DNA from: Tubulanus polymorphus
Taxonomy: Eukaryota > Nemertea > Palaeonemertea > Tubulaniformes > Tubulanidae
Reading direction: 5' to 3'
DNA length: 64,000 bases
Assembly: GCF_964204645.1 (NCBI RefSeq)
Contig: NC_134025.1
Span: forward strand, 26,938,001 to 27,002,000
A program made the translations under genes and the position numbers. Of the stretch, positions 1-33,374 are shown one piece after another. Numbering within the stretch: position 1 is the stretch's first letter; each line of letters opens with the position of its first letter. Under the pieces are notes generated by a model. The model was not told the origin of the DNA. It saw nothing but the letters and a program-made list of their open reading frames with translations, and searched no databases.

Positions 1-894
1 AACGAAAGAGGAGTCCTTTTTTTACTTTTTTACGTTTACAAAAAATTGACCAGGTCACCATCTTGATAATCCATGATGCAACTGTTTTACCAACATGATC
101 CAACGCGCGCCCCTCGTCTATCTCAATCATACAAAAAGGCAGGAAACGATCATATCTCCGTAAATGCTTAGTCAATCCGCAAAACTTGGTTGGGACAGCT
201 GACATCTTAAGCCTAGCGCACATCGACACTGCGATTGGAGACAACTAGTTGCAAGGCAGTTTTCGGCGCATGAGAGGAACTGGCTGGATACGATCAGTTG
301 CTTGAATGTGTCGATGTGAGCGAGCTTACGATTGGTAAGCGTCGATCTATCTCCAGTTCCAGCCAGTTGCCCATGTTCTACTTTTGAGCAACTGGTTGTA
401 CTCAATTGCAGTCATATCCGTCGATGTGCGCGCTCTGGATCTCGACGATCGACACGCGCCATGCAGTTGCTGCAACTGACCGGTTTTAACTAGATTTCGA
501 TGTGCGCGGATTAACCGTTCGGTAGCAACTAGTTGTCTCCAATCGCAGTGTCGATGTGCACTAGGCTTTAGTTACCATATCATTGATGGTAAGCTTTTAT
601 AATCGGATTTGGCTTGTGAAAATATCCGATCGTGAAACTAAACCGCAGACAGGTTTCTGACTTCTGACATCTCAGCAATCCCAACGAGGTATTCGGTTAT
701 TTCCGATAAAGCATTCATGCTACGCCATCTGGTGGCTGCACTTTTCACTGTTAAGTCTTGTGGTGTTGTCTCAGTCTGACCTGCTGAGTCAGAGTGTCGC
801 ATTTATTGTCACCGATATTCCAAGAACAATGATTAACTTAAAATACAATTGTTTTACTTCATAGTCTGTGAATTAAAGGGTCATCTTCCTCATC
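1..894. other. Left-edge flank and FAM50A upstream region
   Basis: There is no supported coding region before 895. Positions 208-570 are a MITE, described separately, and the ORFs across it are chance readings of its inverted repeats. Positions 571-894 should contain the promoter and 5' UTR of the FAM50A gene. No TATA box or other decisive promoter element could be picked out. A short dispersed repeat lies at about 617-664 and recurs near 62273-62318. Confidence 0.6.
208..570. mobile_element. MITE copy 1, about 360 bp, TA-flanked
   Basis: The element starts just after a TA with AAGCCTAGCGCACATCGAC and ends with the reverse complement of that sequence before another TA. Terminal inverted repeats of about 45 bp (210-254 against 524-568) are nearly perfect. 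No coding capacity is visible. A second copy with only about a dozen differences by eye lies at 40686-41049. Long terminal inverted repeats, TA flanks and small size fit a non-autonomous DNA transposon of the Tc1/mariner type. The superfamily is inferred from the TA flanks only. Confidence 0.85.
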
Positions 895-2261
895 ATGACT
901 CACTACAAAGGAGCAGCCAAAGAGGCTGGAAGGGCCATGATTCTGATGAAAAAACGACAAAAAGAACAAGAAGAGTTGGAATTGAGGAAGAAGAAAATCG
1001 AAGAGGAAATGAAAATTGGCAGCATCACCAATAAATTTGCTGCACATTACGATGCTATAGAACAACAATTAAAATCTGATACTATTGGTCAGTGTCGTTT
1101 ACACCCCATTAACCTTATTCATGCTTCAATCGATCGTGTTTGAATCACTGTAAATTTTTCATATAGGTCTAGTAACACTCGATGAAATGAAGGCCAAACA
1201 AGAGGTAGCTATCAAAGAGAGGGAAAAACAACTCGCTCAGAAAGATTACGAAGCTAAACTGATCATACAAAAACAAGAGTATGAGAGACAACAAAGAGAA
1301 AGGAAACAGGTAAAATGGCTACGCATTATGGTGGGCTCGTCCCTGCCTGGTAGGATTATTCATTACTGTAAGTGAATTTCAGAAATCTGCATTGTCTTTT
1401 GATATGGAAGAGGAAGATGATGATGATGATGATGACAGTAATGAAGAGGAGAAATACGACTTTAAGGAACCTAAACAACCTGTTTTCAAGAAAAGACGAC
1501 TCGGTAAGTCATATTCAAATTATACTTCTTTGACAAATTGATTTTAACTCTTCGTGGAAATACAATTGTCTTTCTTTTTCTATATAACCATTTACGAAGG
1601 AAAAAACCCGGATGTTGACACAAGTTTTTTGCCGGATGTCGATCGCGAAGAAGAGGAAAACCAACTTCGGTAGGATCAATAATACGAACAACTACAGGTG
1701 GTGCAATGTTTGGCATTTTTACGGTATAAATCGTTATTCTTTCATTTCAGGGCTAAGTTACAAATGGATTGGGCAGAAAAACAAGAAACGCTGAAAAATG
1801 AGGAGATAGAGATCGTGTATAGTTACTGGGACGGTTCGGGACATAGGCGTCAGTTGAAGATGAAGAAAGGAAATAGCATGCAACAGTTTCTACAGCGGTG
1901 TTTAGAGCAATTACGTAAAGAATTTCACGAACTGAAAACAATCAGCGTTGATCAGTTAATGTACGTGAAAGAGGACTTAATCATACCGCAACATTATACG
2001 TTTTACGACTTTATCGTGACGAAAGCTCGAGGAAAATCAGGACCTTTATTTAGTTTCGACGTACATGAGGATGTACGTATTATGAACGATGCTCGATTCG
2101 AAAAGAACGAATCTCACGCCGGGAAGGTCGTGCTGCGTAGTTGGTACGAAAGAAATAAGCATATATTTCCAGCTTGTCGATGGGAACCTTACGACCCTGA
2201 AAAAAGCTGGGATAAATACACAGTTCTGGACAAAGAACAGGCTAAAATTATTGTGAAGTAA
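895..2261 (+). CDS. FAM50A: FAM50A/XAP5 family nuclear protein, 345 aa
   Basis: Exons are 895-1087, 1167-1309, 1383-1503, 1600-1669 and 1751-2261. All introns are GT-AG and the total of 1038 nt is in frame. Length is close to human FAM50A (339 aa). The N-terminus [20 protein letters not shown] matches the family start. Residues about 20-110 are a charged, probably helical segment. Residues about 117-130 hold an acidic run ([11 protein letters not shown]), followed by a basic patch (KKRRLGKNPDVD) that could be a nuclear signal. The C-terminal XAP5 domain is highly conserved, with [26 protein letters not shown]-like and SWYEKNKHIFPA-like blocks. FAM50 proteins are nuclear and associated with spliceosomal C complexes; mRNA splicing is the inferred role. 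It lies tail to tail with the PACS gene. Confidence 0.97.
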
Positions 2262-2337
2262 TTTATTTGTAATATTGTAGCATTTTAATCAATTGAACTT
2301 GTACACATAAGATATACAACATTCAAGTTGATAAAAA

Positions 2338-2343
2338 ATTAAA
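2338..2343 (+). terminator. Candidate poly(A) signal of FAM50A (ATTAAA)
   Basis: ATTAAA lies about 77 nt after the FAM50A stop codon and is followed by T-rich sequence. It is the first canonical variant after the stop. The cleavage position is not determined. Confidence 0.45.
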
Positions 2344-5300
2344 TGATGTATATGTTCAACTGATTCTTTGAGCTTTTTCTTCTTCAAAATTAAAAAATTT
2401 GTTTGATGAACTGTCATGGAGAAAGATGAACCTTAGCAACAAAAATTTACTGGAGATTGGACTTTGCTTTTAAGTTTGGGGGTGAATAAAAATGTAGTAG
2501 CTTGGATGATCTAAGCAAAACTTCTATTCCCCCAAACTTCAAATATGAGCCTGTGTGCTTTTATGAAAGGTTTTGAACATGGTGGTGTATGGGTTCCTGG
2601 TTTTTAGCAAAGTCTTCTAAAAACTTTGTTAGAATCTTTGGCGGTAAGCTTCGATTATCACCTAGGTTTGTTCTTGATGAATAGGTGTTTCTGTAGCTTA
2701 TTGACATTGAGAGGACAACCTAACACTTTGAATCCCAATTGTTGTCGGACCTGGTACATCCCTTTATTTCATCCTGTATACAGACTCGGGTTCTACCAAA
2801 GCCAAATTTTGTTGATAGAAGTGATAAAACAATTATTATCTTCACAAATATTTGGCATGGCTACATTCTTTATTGACTGCCAGGGCTCACTACTTTTAAC
2901 AGCAGCATTACGATAGTTAACTAAAATTCCAATTCAGTCTCACTTTATTCAGTGCCAGGGACGGATCTAAGAAAAAAGCATATTACATTACTGGCAGTTC
3001 CCTGAAATTCCACTAGGGGACCGCATAGTGCTGCCACCTGAGCTGGCGGGACATCAGTAACAAACTAAATACTTTAGAACCTTGAATTTAGAATGCCAAG
3101 AAATAGAAAACCCCAAATAAAACAATTATTGGCAGTTTTATTTCTAAGAGAAGATACATGTACTTGAATCAATTTAGATAATAAATTCATTACATGAAAT
3201 AGCAAAACAATGGTCCACACTAGTTGTATTCAATGGAAAGTAACTTGTATCTAGACATAAATTTGCCATCAAAATTTTACAGCTAGTTATTCTATAGCAG
3301 ACAACATTTTCTATGGTAGCCACCACTGATTGGGACAAAATAAACTCAACACCTCTTATTTTACAGTAGCTCCAATTGCACAAAATTAACATCTTTAATG
3401 AGTTAAGCAGTTGATGAAGCGAACTACCAATACTCACTTTTATCACAAATGACACATTGTTATTCATGGCATTAAAAAGGGTTCAATCGGAAATTTGACA
3501 GAGAATTTTGTACTATAGTTGACGACTACAATTAGAGACTTAAGATAGCAACTGATTCTAAGCACAGGATGGTAGCGTTAAGCACTTAACACACAAATGC
3601 GGTAGCAAAATGCATCGTATATAAATCTATTTGTGAGACTATATAACCAGTTCAGGGAAAAGATATGAAACACGATGTAGACATTGTTCATAAACTTCAT
3701 ATCTTCAAACAAAAATGCTGTTTGGCATAATAAGGCACAAAATATCGGCATTTAGCTTTATAAATAACTGAGTAAACTGATATACCAATACTTTTACTAA
3801 TAGTTAATACAAATGCAACGAAAAGGTTGCTAACGCTTTCCAAGTTTCGTTCATATGATGTTAGTTTTCTTAATATTTTAAATTCCCAATACAGCTTAAT
3901 TTCTCTATTAATGTAGCTAAGACCTGGAGAAATATATATATATATATATATATATATTGCACATAAATGCAAGTATACAAATAGATCCGACATATTGATA
4001 GAACAATGAAGTACTGTAACTTACTATTTAATCATTCAGTTCTCCTTAATCGAAGTTTGATATTTACCAATTTTTTCATGAATGCCTAATATCTGAAGCC
4101 ACAACCAGCATGGCTTTACAACTCAAGGATACAATCTAATACTAAAACAGAAATAATAATACATCAGTTCACAGTATAAATACTGATCATTTCATTGACT
4201 CTCACTTCTCAAGCGAATAGAAACGCAAAGTTTGGATCCAGTCCAAATCATAATACTACATACATTTAGATAAAACTTATATAGAGTAAGCATAACGTAG
4301 AAATATTCACAATGGCACGAGCTAAAAACTTCTATATCAGCCAAATAAATTCATGTTGTCATGTGTCCTTCACGTACGGTAGGTGCGAATATTAACACAA
4401 ATCAAAGGAGTCATAGAAAAGTTGAAAAAAGTCAGAATAACAATATCGTTTGATCATGTAAGAGAAAGATTACATCATTTGAGCTTAAAAAAACTTTACG
4501 TAAATTAGTTTAAACTCATGGAAATAGCTACAGTATATTGATTTGCTAGGATCAAAACAAAGGGAATGAAACAGATATGAACATGTTATGTGTATATACT
4601 ACAATTCCTTGATAATCTACAATAAGAGCCATGATACTAGTATAATTTAATACATAGAGAATGATGATTAACCCTTTTTTTGTTGTCAATTCACAAAAAA
4701 AATTTTCCTATATACATATTAACAATTGACTAGTATACAACAATATTTGAGCATTACATGCACAGTTATTACACCCACTATATTATGTACTACATGAATT
4801 TTTCACAACTTTAACCATTATCATTTAATCCATCGTGTCTATATTCACATATTACTCAATCCAGCATCATTGTCTCACATTAAGCCACTATTCCAATTCA
4901 TTTCAAAATAATACTTCGAACATAAATGCACAACATAGGATAATATACGTGTCTCTCTCTCGTGAGTAATTACAATTGAAACGAAGTGAAATTCATTGAT
5001 AATTATTTCGCTCCCAATGTTCTACCTTCGCTTTGAATCTACGAAAGATTCTTCTTGCATTGCACAATAAAATAACAAACGTGTTGGTAATTTACCTTAA
5101 TCAAAACTTAAAATTAATGAACAGAAATAGTGTCTTTGATCACGTCTTCAATCACGTGTTATAGTGATAAAATATCCACCATCCAATGTATTTTGAGATC
5201 AAAGCGTTTTTTTTTCCGGAGCAATCTTTACATGACGCTTATTTTTTACATTGGGAGTGGAATAAATTCTAGAAAATGTCTGACCAATCTAAAAAGGTCA

Positions 5301-5374
5301 TTATAATTACAAATGATGTAGCATAGTCAGATATTATGGCACATAATAATCAATCAGAGAATGGGATACATTCA
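2344..5374. other. Convergent FAM50A/PACS intergenic region and probable PACS 3' UTR
   Basis: This AT-rich stretch has no ORF resembling a known protein. It must hold the 3' UTR of the minus-strand PACS gene, which enters from the right. A minus-strand AATAAA at 3137-3142 is one possible end, implying a 3' UTR of about 2.2 kb, but other weak signals exist. It includes a short (AT)n run at about 3933-3957 and a small inverted repeat at 2472-2539. The motif AGGGACGGATCT near 2957 resembles hAT terminal sequences, but no matching partner end was found. Confidence 0.5.
3137..3142 (-). terminator. Possible poly(A) signal of the PACS gene
   Basis: AATAAA on the minus strand, about 2.2 kb downstream of the PACS stop. 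It is chosen only because it is canonical and lies in the convergent gap. Shorter UTRs ending at variant signals are equally possible. Confidence 0.3.
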
Positions 5375-25956
<20,582 letters not shown>

Positions 25957-26744
25957 CTTTCCTTTCCTTCCTTCGTCATTGCGCATGTGCGACTTCATTG
26001 ACATTTCGAGGTAAACAAACGCACGTGGTTATCTGTTATCTTCTTATCGCGCTGGGTGAGCCGGGTGTACACCTCTGTCCTATCTAAATATCCTTGTTTG
26101 CCCTGTGAAGTCACGGATATGATAATTTCACATCTGTAACAAAATCAACTACACCAATCTGTGAAAATATTATCCGTATTTTATTTTTCTATAAATACAT
26201 TTCATTATTATCCACCGGCATTAAACATTAATCAAATTCCTAACTAATCCATTTTATTCGTATGGGCAGACAGTTTTAACATGCTGCCTACATTATTCGA
26301 ATGTATATCCTCAAAACAGACGGCGATAATCTCACAAGTCGACCCACGCATCCTGACCAGCTCGCGTCTTACAGCCGAATGACGAACTGCTGTACTGTGA
26401 CTGGGTTCGAGAGATGGCAGCACCGGGGTAAGGCAACATATGGCCAGATCAGCGTTATGGCAAAGTTTCCAGGTAGAAATACGATTCAGAATAGTAACAG
26501 ATCTTCTTTCAGCATTTTCTGGTGAATTAAATAAATATTGCTCATCCCTGTTGATGATTTTACTAAAAATTACTTAAAAGTTAATGTTCTGGGGTTCGAC
26601 CCTAAGGATAGATAAAGGCCACCCTGGCATGTGGGTTATTTCGTGGCATTGACTACGTTCGAGGCTGGCCAATTGAGATCCCTTCTTCCGTTTTCAAAAA
26701 GTTTTGATCGCCGTTTATTGAAAATTTTCAATTAAAATTAATCA
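25957..26744. promoter_or_regulatory. Divergent promoter region of PACS and YIF1
   Basis: This 788-bp gap separates the start codons of two oppositely oriented genes. The first 100 bp next to PACS are locally GC- and CpG-richer than the surroundings and contain TGCGCATGTGCG (25980-25991), one mismatch from the NRF-1 consensus. No TATA box is obvious. It must hold both 5' UTRs. The ORF at 26301-26525 resembles no known protein. Confidence 0.6.
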
Positions 26745-29700
26745 ATGGACGCTCCATCGGGCTTCAGACAGCGTAAGTGTACGTCATTTTTTATACTTTT
26801 GGGTGAGGTGGTGAGTTTACCAGTTATCAGAAGCAAAGAACTATGTTAAGATTCAAGATATTGAACTCGTAAAAAAGTCGCAAATTCCAATTCAATTAAC
26901 AAATTGAAATAATCGATGTGTCAAATATTTGGAGAAATTGCAAGCTTGCCAGAAGTGTAACAGCAAGGCAGCTGCTGCTGGATGTCACTCAAGTTTTTGT
27001 AACAAATCTTTTGCCTTGAGTGTTAAAATTTCAAATTCAAAACTTTTGAATGGTTACTTATCGTACACTACAGCCAGAAAAATTAATAAGCAGACCAATC
27101 TCTGAGCCGCGAGGGATCCTCGATCTGAACCACCAGTCCAGAGTATTGGTTGCCCAAAGAAGATGGGAAATGCAGTATTACAAATCATGGAATTAGTGGA
27201 AAAAAATATTTGGTTGTTAGTTCTTTCTTAAGTCTCTTTCAATAACCTGAAGTTCAAATCAATGATTTCTTATATCATTGAAATTTTCAATTATTGAATT
27301 AAGTGGGATTTGAACCCAAATAAATGTGTGAATTTTTGTGGGATTCAAATACACTTGAGGCTTCCCTCGGACGAATTGAATCAATTGTTATTTACTTAAT
27401 AAAATCATAACCAGTCATTCTGAATTCACTAGATACAGACGCAATGTATAGATCAAAATGGTTTTTCATTTATTTTTTTAAGATGTTGGTGTTAATTGTA
27501 AAGATATTTTTTCCTTAAAAACCTGCCAGGTACAAAGCAAGTAATATATGTCTGGTAGGCCTAAGTCTGGTACATATATACTAAAAATCTACCAATTTAA
27601 TATCTGAAACTCGCCATTCATTCAAAAGTAAGGTGGTGGACAACTTGGTGAAGGGGTGATGGTAAATCTTATCTTATCTATCGAAGTAGAATCTATATCT
27701 TGACTAACAACCTTCTGCATTTATAATCATGGTATGGTAATACATTGCTTACTTACTTGCACTAATGGTCTTTCATACATGATCTTGTAAACTGTAGCAA
27801 CACACTACTTAGATTGACTACTTCCTCTCACTGATACTTTCACAGCCTAACTCAGGTTTAAAATATATGAGTTTGCATTATATAAATCCTCGCATATACC
27901 AGCATGTATTCATATCAATAGTATATACTATTTTCGACTTGTCTGCCCAAATCACTTCTCAAGATTTGAGGTAAGTTTGTATTGGCTGGTATTTATCAGA
28001 ATCCTCATTGTATTTATCTGCTGATTATGATAGTATGCTTGAATTATACAGTAATAAATCGGAAATAAACAACATACACCTTATTATTTTATCATATAGC
28101 TGGCCAAAGAAGAGCCAAAGCACCCAGACAGCCGAGAAACCAACCGCAGAATCCACAGTTATTTGATGACACCAGTAGTTATCCTCCACAATATGGCACC
28201 CCAGGACAGGGAGGTTAGTATCAATATTTACTGTTCATTATCGTTATCGTTGTGTCTTATTGTCTATTACATATTATCTTTACCTTTGTTATGTTCGAGA
28301 TTAATTTCAGTGTTTATTTTTCCAATTCTTTAAAAGTGTTTACCATTTTATATCACATGTGCCTGGATGCATGTAGTACACGTGTATGAATTATTTTCAG
28401 ATGCCATAGTCCGTTTTATGCCAGGTACCGTTTCCTCTATGGGTTGCTTTGATTCCCATACTTCATTAGGACAAAATGCAATAGCTTTGCAAATACACAA
28501 ATTGATATTTGCTTAAATTTCATTGTCATTATCTATTCTATTATGAAAGTTGCAATTCTGCATGAAAATGTTATACACTATCACAGCCTGTATATTAGTA
28601 GTTTTCTTGATATTTGATTAATATTCTTTCAGACAATAGCTTTCCCGTTGCATCTGAAGGTAGCAGTATTTGAAATACATTTGCTAACTTTGCGAGGTTT
28701 TTATTGTGCTGCAAGTTTGTGTAGATTAATCAAATTAATCAAATCTATGTTCTATCACAGTGGAAGAACTGACAACAGAAAATATAGAATTTATACAACA
28801 GTTTTTTTGTGGCTAATTATATAGTGTTTGTTTTATCCAACCCTGCACGACGGAATATCGGGTAACTTTATCAACCCATGGCTGTTTTTAAACTTTTTGC
28901 TTCTTTTGAATTCAACACTGACACAGTGGTAATATTGTATAGTAATTAGCAAATATGCTGAAAAAGGTTTCATACGTGGGTTTTTCAGGTGTTCCTAAGT
29001 CTATGAATCCAGCTATGTTCAGATCGATCCGTAGGCTAAGTTCAATTGCATGCATTCCTGTTTATCAATTTTGTAGTTTATCAATTGTGCGGTTAATCTC
29101 TTACATTATTTAATTTCTATGTGAATTAAGTTTTCTTAACAATGATTTTGTTACAGGTTGTTCTTTTCTAACAAATTATTAAATTTCTAACAAATTACAA
29201 AATACTTTATGAAAATAAATTCATTGAATTATCAAAAAATCTTACGAAACTTTTCCTTAAACATTATATGAACATTTTTCACAGGATATGGCATGCCACC
29301 CGGGCAGCAGTATGGACAGCAACAGCCCTACCCTGGACAACAAATCTTTAATGATCCAATGGCAAATATGGCCATGCAGTATGGTACTTCTTTAGCCGAC
29401 CAAGGAAAAGAATATGTACACAAAAATGTAAGATTTTGTGTTTGCTCACTAAATCACACTCAGATTTCTAATCATTTCATAATCCTATGATTTGAATTTG
29501 TTTTCTAGTTGGAGAAATATGTTGCTACGAGCAAATTAAAGTACTACTTTGCTGTAGATACCACATATGTTGCCAAAAAATTAGGATTGGTCCTCTTTCC
29601 TTACTCACACACGGTACGTACTATATTCAACAACTATATGCTTTGGTGGTTTGAAATAACATACACATGAAAATCTATGAAATTGTACATTACAGGATTG

Positions 29701-30619
29701 GTCTATGAGGTACAATCAAGATGAACCTGTGGCTCCACGCTATGAAGTGAATGCTCCAGATCTCTATATTCCTGGTAAGGGAGGCTGTAAATAGTAGAAT
29801 TAGCCTTTATCCATCTCTGTTTTCTAATTTAAGCCTTTATCATTTCAAGTGATGGCATTTGTGACATATTTACTGGTTGCTGGTTTGGTGCTCGGAACGC
29901 AGTCAAGGTATAACGCCGATTCGACTGATGGTTATTGAATGTTTTGAGGGGTGCAAATAGAATACTATGTATGGTATGCAGTGCTGTTTAATATTATTTG
30001 CAGGTTCACACCGGAGCAATTAGGAATTCAAGCTAGTTCATCATTAGTGTGGGTTGTCATTGAAATAATTGCGTTTCTATTCACCTTGTACGTAATGAAT
30101 ATAAAAACGGACCTGAAATATCTGGATCTTATTGCATTTTCTGGATATAAGTTTGTCGGGTATGTTTAGACCATTTGAATAAGAAGATGTTTCTGATCAA
30201 TGAATGCCGGTTATTCATTGATAAATGTTCTGATATATCTTTAGGATGATATTTAGTCTTCTGTGTGGTCTTATCTTCCAAGGAAGTGGATATTACATAG
30301 TTCTGCTATACACTAGCATTTCTGTTGCTTTCTTTTTGGTAAGTTTCTCTTTTCAGAAGTAACTTCTCATCATGTGATTGATAAATGATTGATTCTAACT
30401 AACTGAAAGAACAGGGGAGTTCTGATTTATCGTATTATTCTATTGCAACAGGTTAGGACACTGAAAGTTCAAGTTCTACCCCACGCAGACCCGGACAGCT
30501 TCAGTCACGGAAATAAACGACGAATGTACCTATTGCTGTTCATCGCTGGTGTTCAACCTATTCTCATGTGGTGGTTATCCAGTCATATCATGTTTTATAC
30601 ACCGAAACCTCAGTTATAA
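26745..30619 (+). CDS. YIF1: YIF1 family ER-Golgi membrane protein, 314 aa
   Basis: Exons are 26745-26772, 28100-28213, 29285-29427, 29509-29613, 29696-29774, 29850-29907, 30004-30159, 30245-30338 and 30452-30619. All are GT-AG and the 945 nt are in frame. The length equals human YIF1B (314 aa). The first exon codes only nine residues (MDAPSGFRQ). The N-terminal cytosolic part is rich in Pro, Gln and Gly ([14 protein letters not shown]). A conserved block follows, with [17 protein letters not shown] and LFPYSH. Five membrane segments are visible at about residues 157-175, 186-206, 217-240, 244-262 and 290-308. The loop [17 protein letters not shown] is typical of the family. YIF1 binds YIPF5/Yip1 and acts in ER-Golgi vesicle traffic. 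Whether it is closer to YIF1A or YIF1B cannot be decided here. Confidence 0.97.
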
Positions 30620-30646
30620 ACTGGCTACATGTACAACGCGATAAGA

Positions 30647-30694
30647 TTTCTATGACAATGACTAGGAAAATTTCTATGACAATGACTAGGAAAG
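30647..30694. repeat. 24-bp tandem duplication in the YIF1 3' UTR
   Basis: The unit TTTCTATGACAATGACTAGG plus four further bases is present twice in direct succession, 28 nt after the YIF1 stop codon. The copies differ only at the last bases. Confidence 0.9.
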
Positions 30695-31237
30695 TTGAAT
30701 ATTTTGCGCAGATAAAGCACAGTGTATTGTATATACACATGTATCATCTATATGTACTTTCCGTCAGAGTTTTTTGATGTTCATTTTGATTATTTATAGA
30801 ACTAGTATTATACAGATATGAACATGTGTATTCGAGGGTATATCATTGTCAGGGAATACCATGAATTTTCAACTGATAATCTGACTAAACCGATGTTGAT
30901 TTCCCTGATTACCTGTCTATTCAATGTGGCATAGTTTTTCTTTTCTCAATGTGGACCATATTTCGTGATTCTTGTAATCCATTAAATGCATTTGATAAAA
31001 CGCATTCCGATCCGCTAGTTTCACCATGGTCACCTCTCTACCCAACTGGTTTAAGTTTTTTGTGTTACCAATGTTTTGTGCTTCATTTTGTTAGTCAATC
31101 ATGTGTTATTGTAAAGTACCACTTGTTAAATTTTCTCTAGAAACGCTCTTACTATTGAATGTACAGTTATCTTTGCATGATGATACATACGATCTATATT
31201 TTGTACATGATTGTATAAAGCTACCCTGAATTAGTGC

Positions 31238-31243
31238 AATAAA
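31238..31243 (+). terminator. Proximal poly(A) signal of YIF1 (AATAAA)
   Basis: Canonical AATAAA about 620 nt after the YIF1 stop codon. A second one lies downstream at 31413, so two 3' UTR lengths are possible. Confidence 0.55.
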
Positions 31244-31412
31244 TGCTTCTAGAATTGGAAAAATTTTGAATATTAAAAGATGAAATCTTCCTCTATCATT
31301 TACCGTTAGGCGAAGGGGCAAATGTTCAAATGGATGATTCTGGTCTTTGGATACACAACTCCTTATAATCCATCAATTGATATTGTGCTTGAACTAAAAT
31401 ATGTAAATAGTA

Positions 31413-31418
31413 AATAAA
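31413..31418 (+). terminator. Distal poly(A) signal of YIF1 (AATAAA)
   Basis: AATAAA followed within 30 nt by a strongly T- and GT-rich tract (TTTGTGGTTTTGTTTTTGTC), the usual downstream element. This makes it the better of the two candidates. Confidence 0.6.
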
Positions 31419-33374
31419 AACAGTATTGTTTTTAATTTGTGGTTTTGTTTTTGTCTTAGGACGGTTAAGACAAATTATACTCAGTAAAGGCTGGTATGAT
31501 TCGTCAGTTGGCTAGCCAAGATTTAAGAAATTCAGTAACATCGAGGATTATCAAGTTTTGTCGTTACAGAGCATGCTCCCTCTATTGGATTAGTGAATAG
31601 ACTTCACCGCTGAAGTGTGTCAACTTCCTCACGAGGGGTATGACTTATTTGCATCCATGATTATGTCTCCATCAATCAGTTTCCACGCATCCTCAATACA
31701 TTAAAGAAATCTTCTGTTTTGTTAAGGCACATCCAAACTCCAAAGAAAAAACTTAATACATAGTTGTAGTGTGTAATGTTCAATAACATTTATTTCTGAT
31801 ATTCACATTTTTTTACAGACATACATATATCTACTCCCTCAGTGTGCATGGTTACATAATATATTAATTAGCTGACACGTGACTAGCAGAACGAAGTACT
31901 TTTAGCACCGAGATATTTCTGTCAGCAACAATGGGCGAAGGAAAAAACAACTAGGAAATTAATAGTTTTCGAATTTTCATTATCCAATATCAAAGGCAAT
32001 AAAGTGTAGCATAGACGATCTTTCCAATAAAATAGAACACATATCATTTCCCTTCATAAATTGACAGCATTTATATTTACAAAGGTGTTATACAGAAAAA
32101 AAGGTGTCCCATCTTGCCATGGCAAAAGAAAAGAAAAGAAGAAAGCGATTTGGTGGTAGATCCATTCATCGGTCATTTGTTGTATATATATACTATGTTC
32201 TTTCGTTGAGATTTCAAATTCTTTTTTTCATTTAAGAACATTGTTGTATGTTGATTACTACCTCAGTAATATATATTCATACACATATGTCACAAGATAC
32301 AACATCACAATATGATAATCTGTACACAATCAAAACTATGAGACGGCAAAAACCTGTTTGATATTCACTAACTTATCTCTATAGAGAGGAGAAAACTGGT
32401 GAAGCAAATCCTTGAGCAATTCAATTGAAAAAATCCAATCGATTTTTTCGAGGCAGAGTTGCTACACTTGCAGTACCTCGGAGTAATTCTGGGTATATTC
32501 GCCCATATTTAGGGTTACCTATATAGGCAAAGTGTGTGTATGTATTGCTTTCGAAGTTATACCCAAATTAACCCTCAGGAATTGCATATATTCATTTATC
32601 AATCTATCTCCATAGTCCTATAGTAGTTGTTTTTCAAATGATACATAGTTCTTCGAAGTCCGTTAGAAATACATGCATTTCCTCATTCATTATTACATTG
32701 TCTGGTGTCAGGAAAACAAACATTTTATCACATGCTCTTGAAAATCCATTTTCATTAAATATACATAATTCAATAATATTTCATCACAACAAAATGACTA
32801 ACACCAGTGAGTCGCTAGTGTATGTGGACAAACGTCATTCAGTGTGAGAGAATTATGATGAAAGTATTCAACATAGACAACATGTAATATGAGTCATACA
32901 AAAATCTCACATGAAATTATTCATTATTTTCGCAATATTTAACATTAACAATACATATAACTCGCAAATCTGTTTCAATAACAATCAATTACAGATTTTA
33001 AGCGTTCATGCATTTGGCAAGATGACATATTCAAAAAAAATACAGATCTCTCATTTCGCCAATACGCCCATTTAGAACAAAAGAGACTCACTTTTATTTT
33101 AGCCGGTTACCAGAATTTATAATTTAATAATTGCTTTAAAAATTGATTACATAAAAAATTACCATGAATAATAAGTAATTTATCATTTAGAATAAACAGC
33201 ACTTCAATTAAAAGTGATGAAAACTGAACTATGTGAATGTATTCGGGACAGACAGTGGCGACAGCGTCATTAAATGACTTCTCGATCACTTTCGACACGC
33301 ATCATCATGATACCTCCTTTTCAATGATTTACGATAAAAGATATGCAAAATATAAAGATTTCATTTTACACCGT
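31419..33374. other. Convergent YIF1/ACBD3 region, mainly the ACBD3 3' UTR
   Basis: No coding region is supported. The minus-strand ACBD3 transcript probably runs from the stop at 33375 to the AATAAA at 31789-31794, a 3' UTR of about 1.6 kb. The remaining 370 bp separates it from the end of YIF1. No conserved RNA gene was recognised. Confidence 0.55.
31789..31794 (-). terminator. Poly(A) signal candidate of ACBD3 (AATAAA, minus strand)
   Basis: Canonical AATAAA on the minus strand. The convergent YIF1 signal at 31413 is 371 bp away, so the two transcripts need not overlap. Confidence 0.5.

Noticed and set aside
172-405. 77-aa minus-strand ORF
   Set aside because: It lies in the MITE and reads through its inverted repeats; no family similarity.
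720-735. CTCF-like word GCCATCTGGTGGC upstream of FAM50A
   Set aside because: Too many departures from the CTCF consensus to support a site.
26590-26640. tRNA-like GGTTCGACCC word
   Set aside because: Only a B-box-like string is present; no A box, acceptor stem or cloverleaf could be formed.
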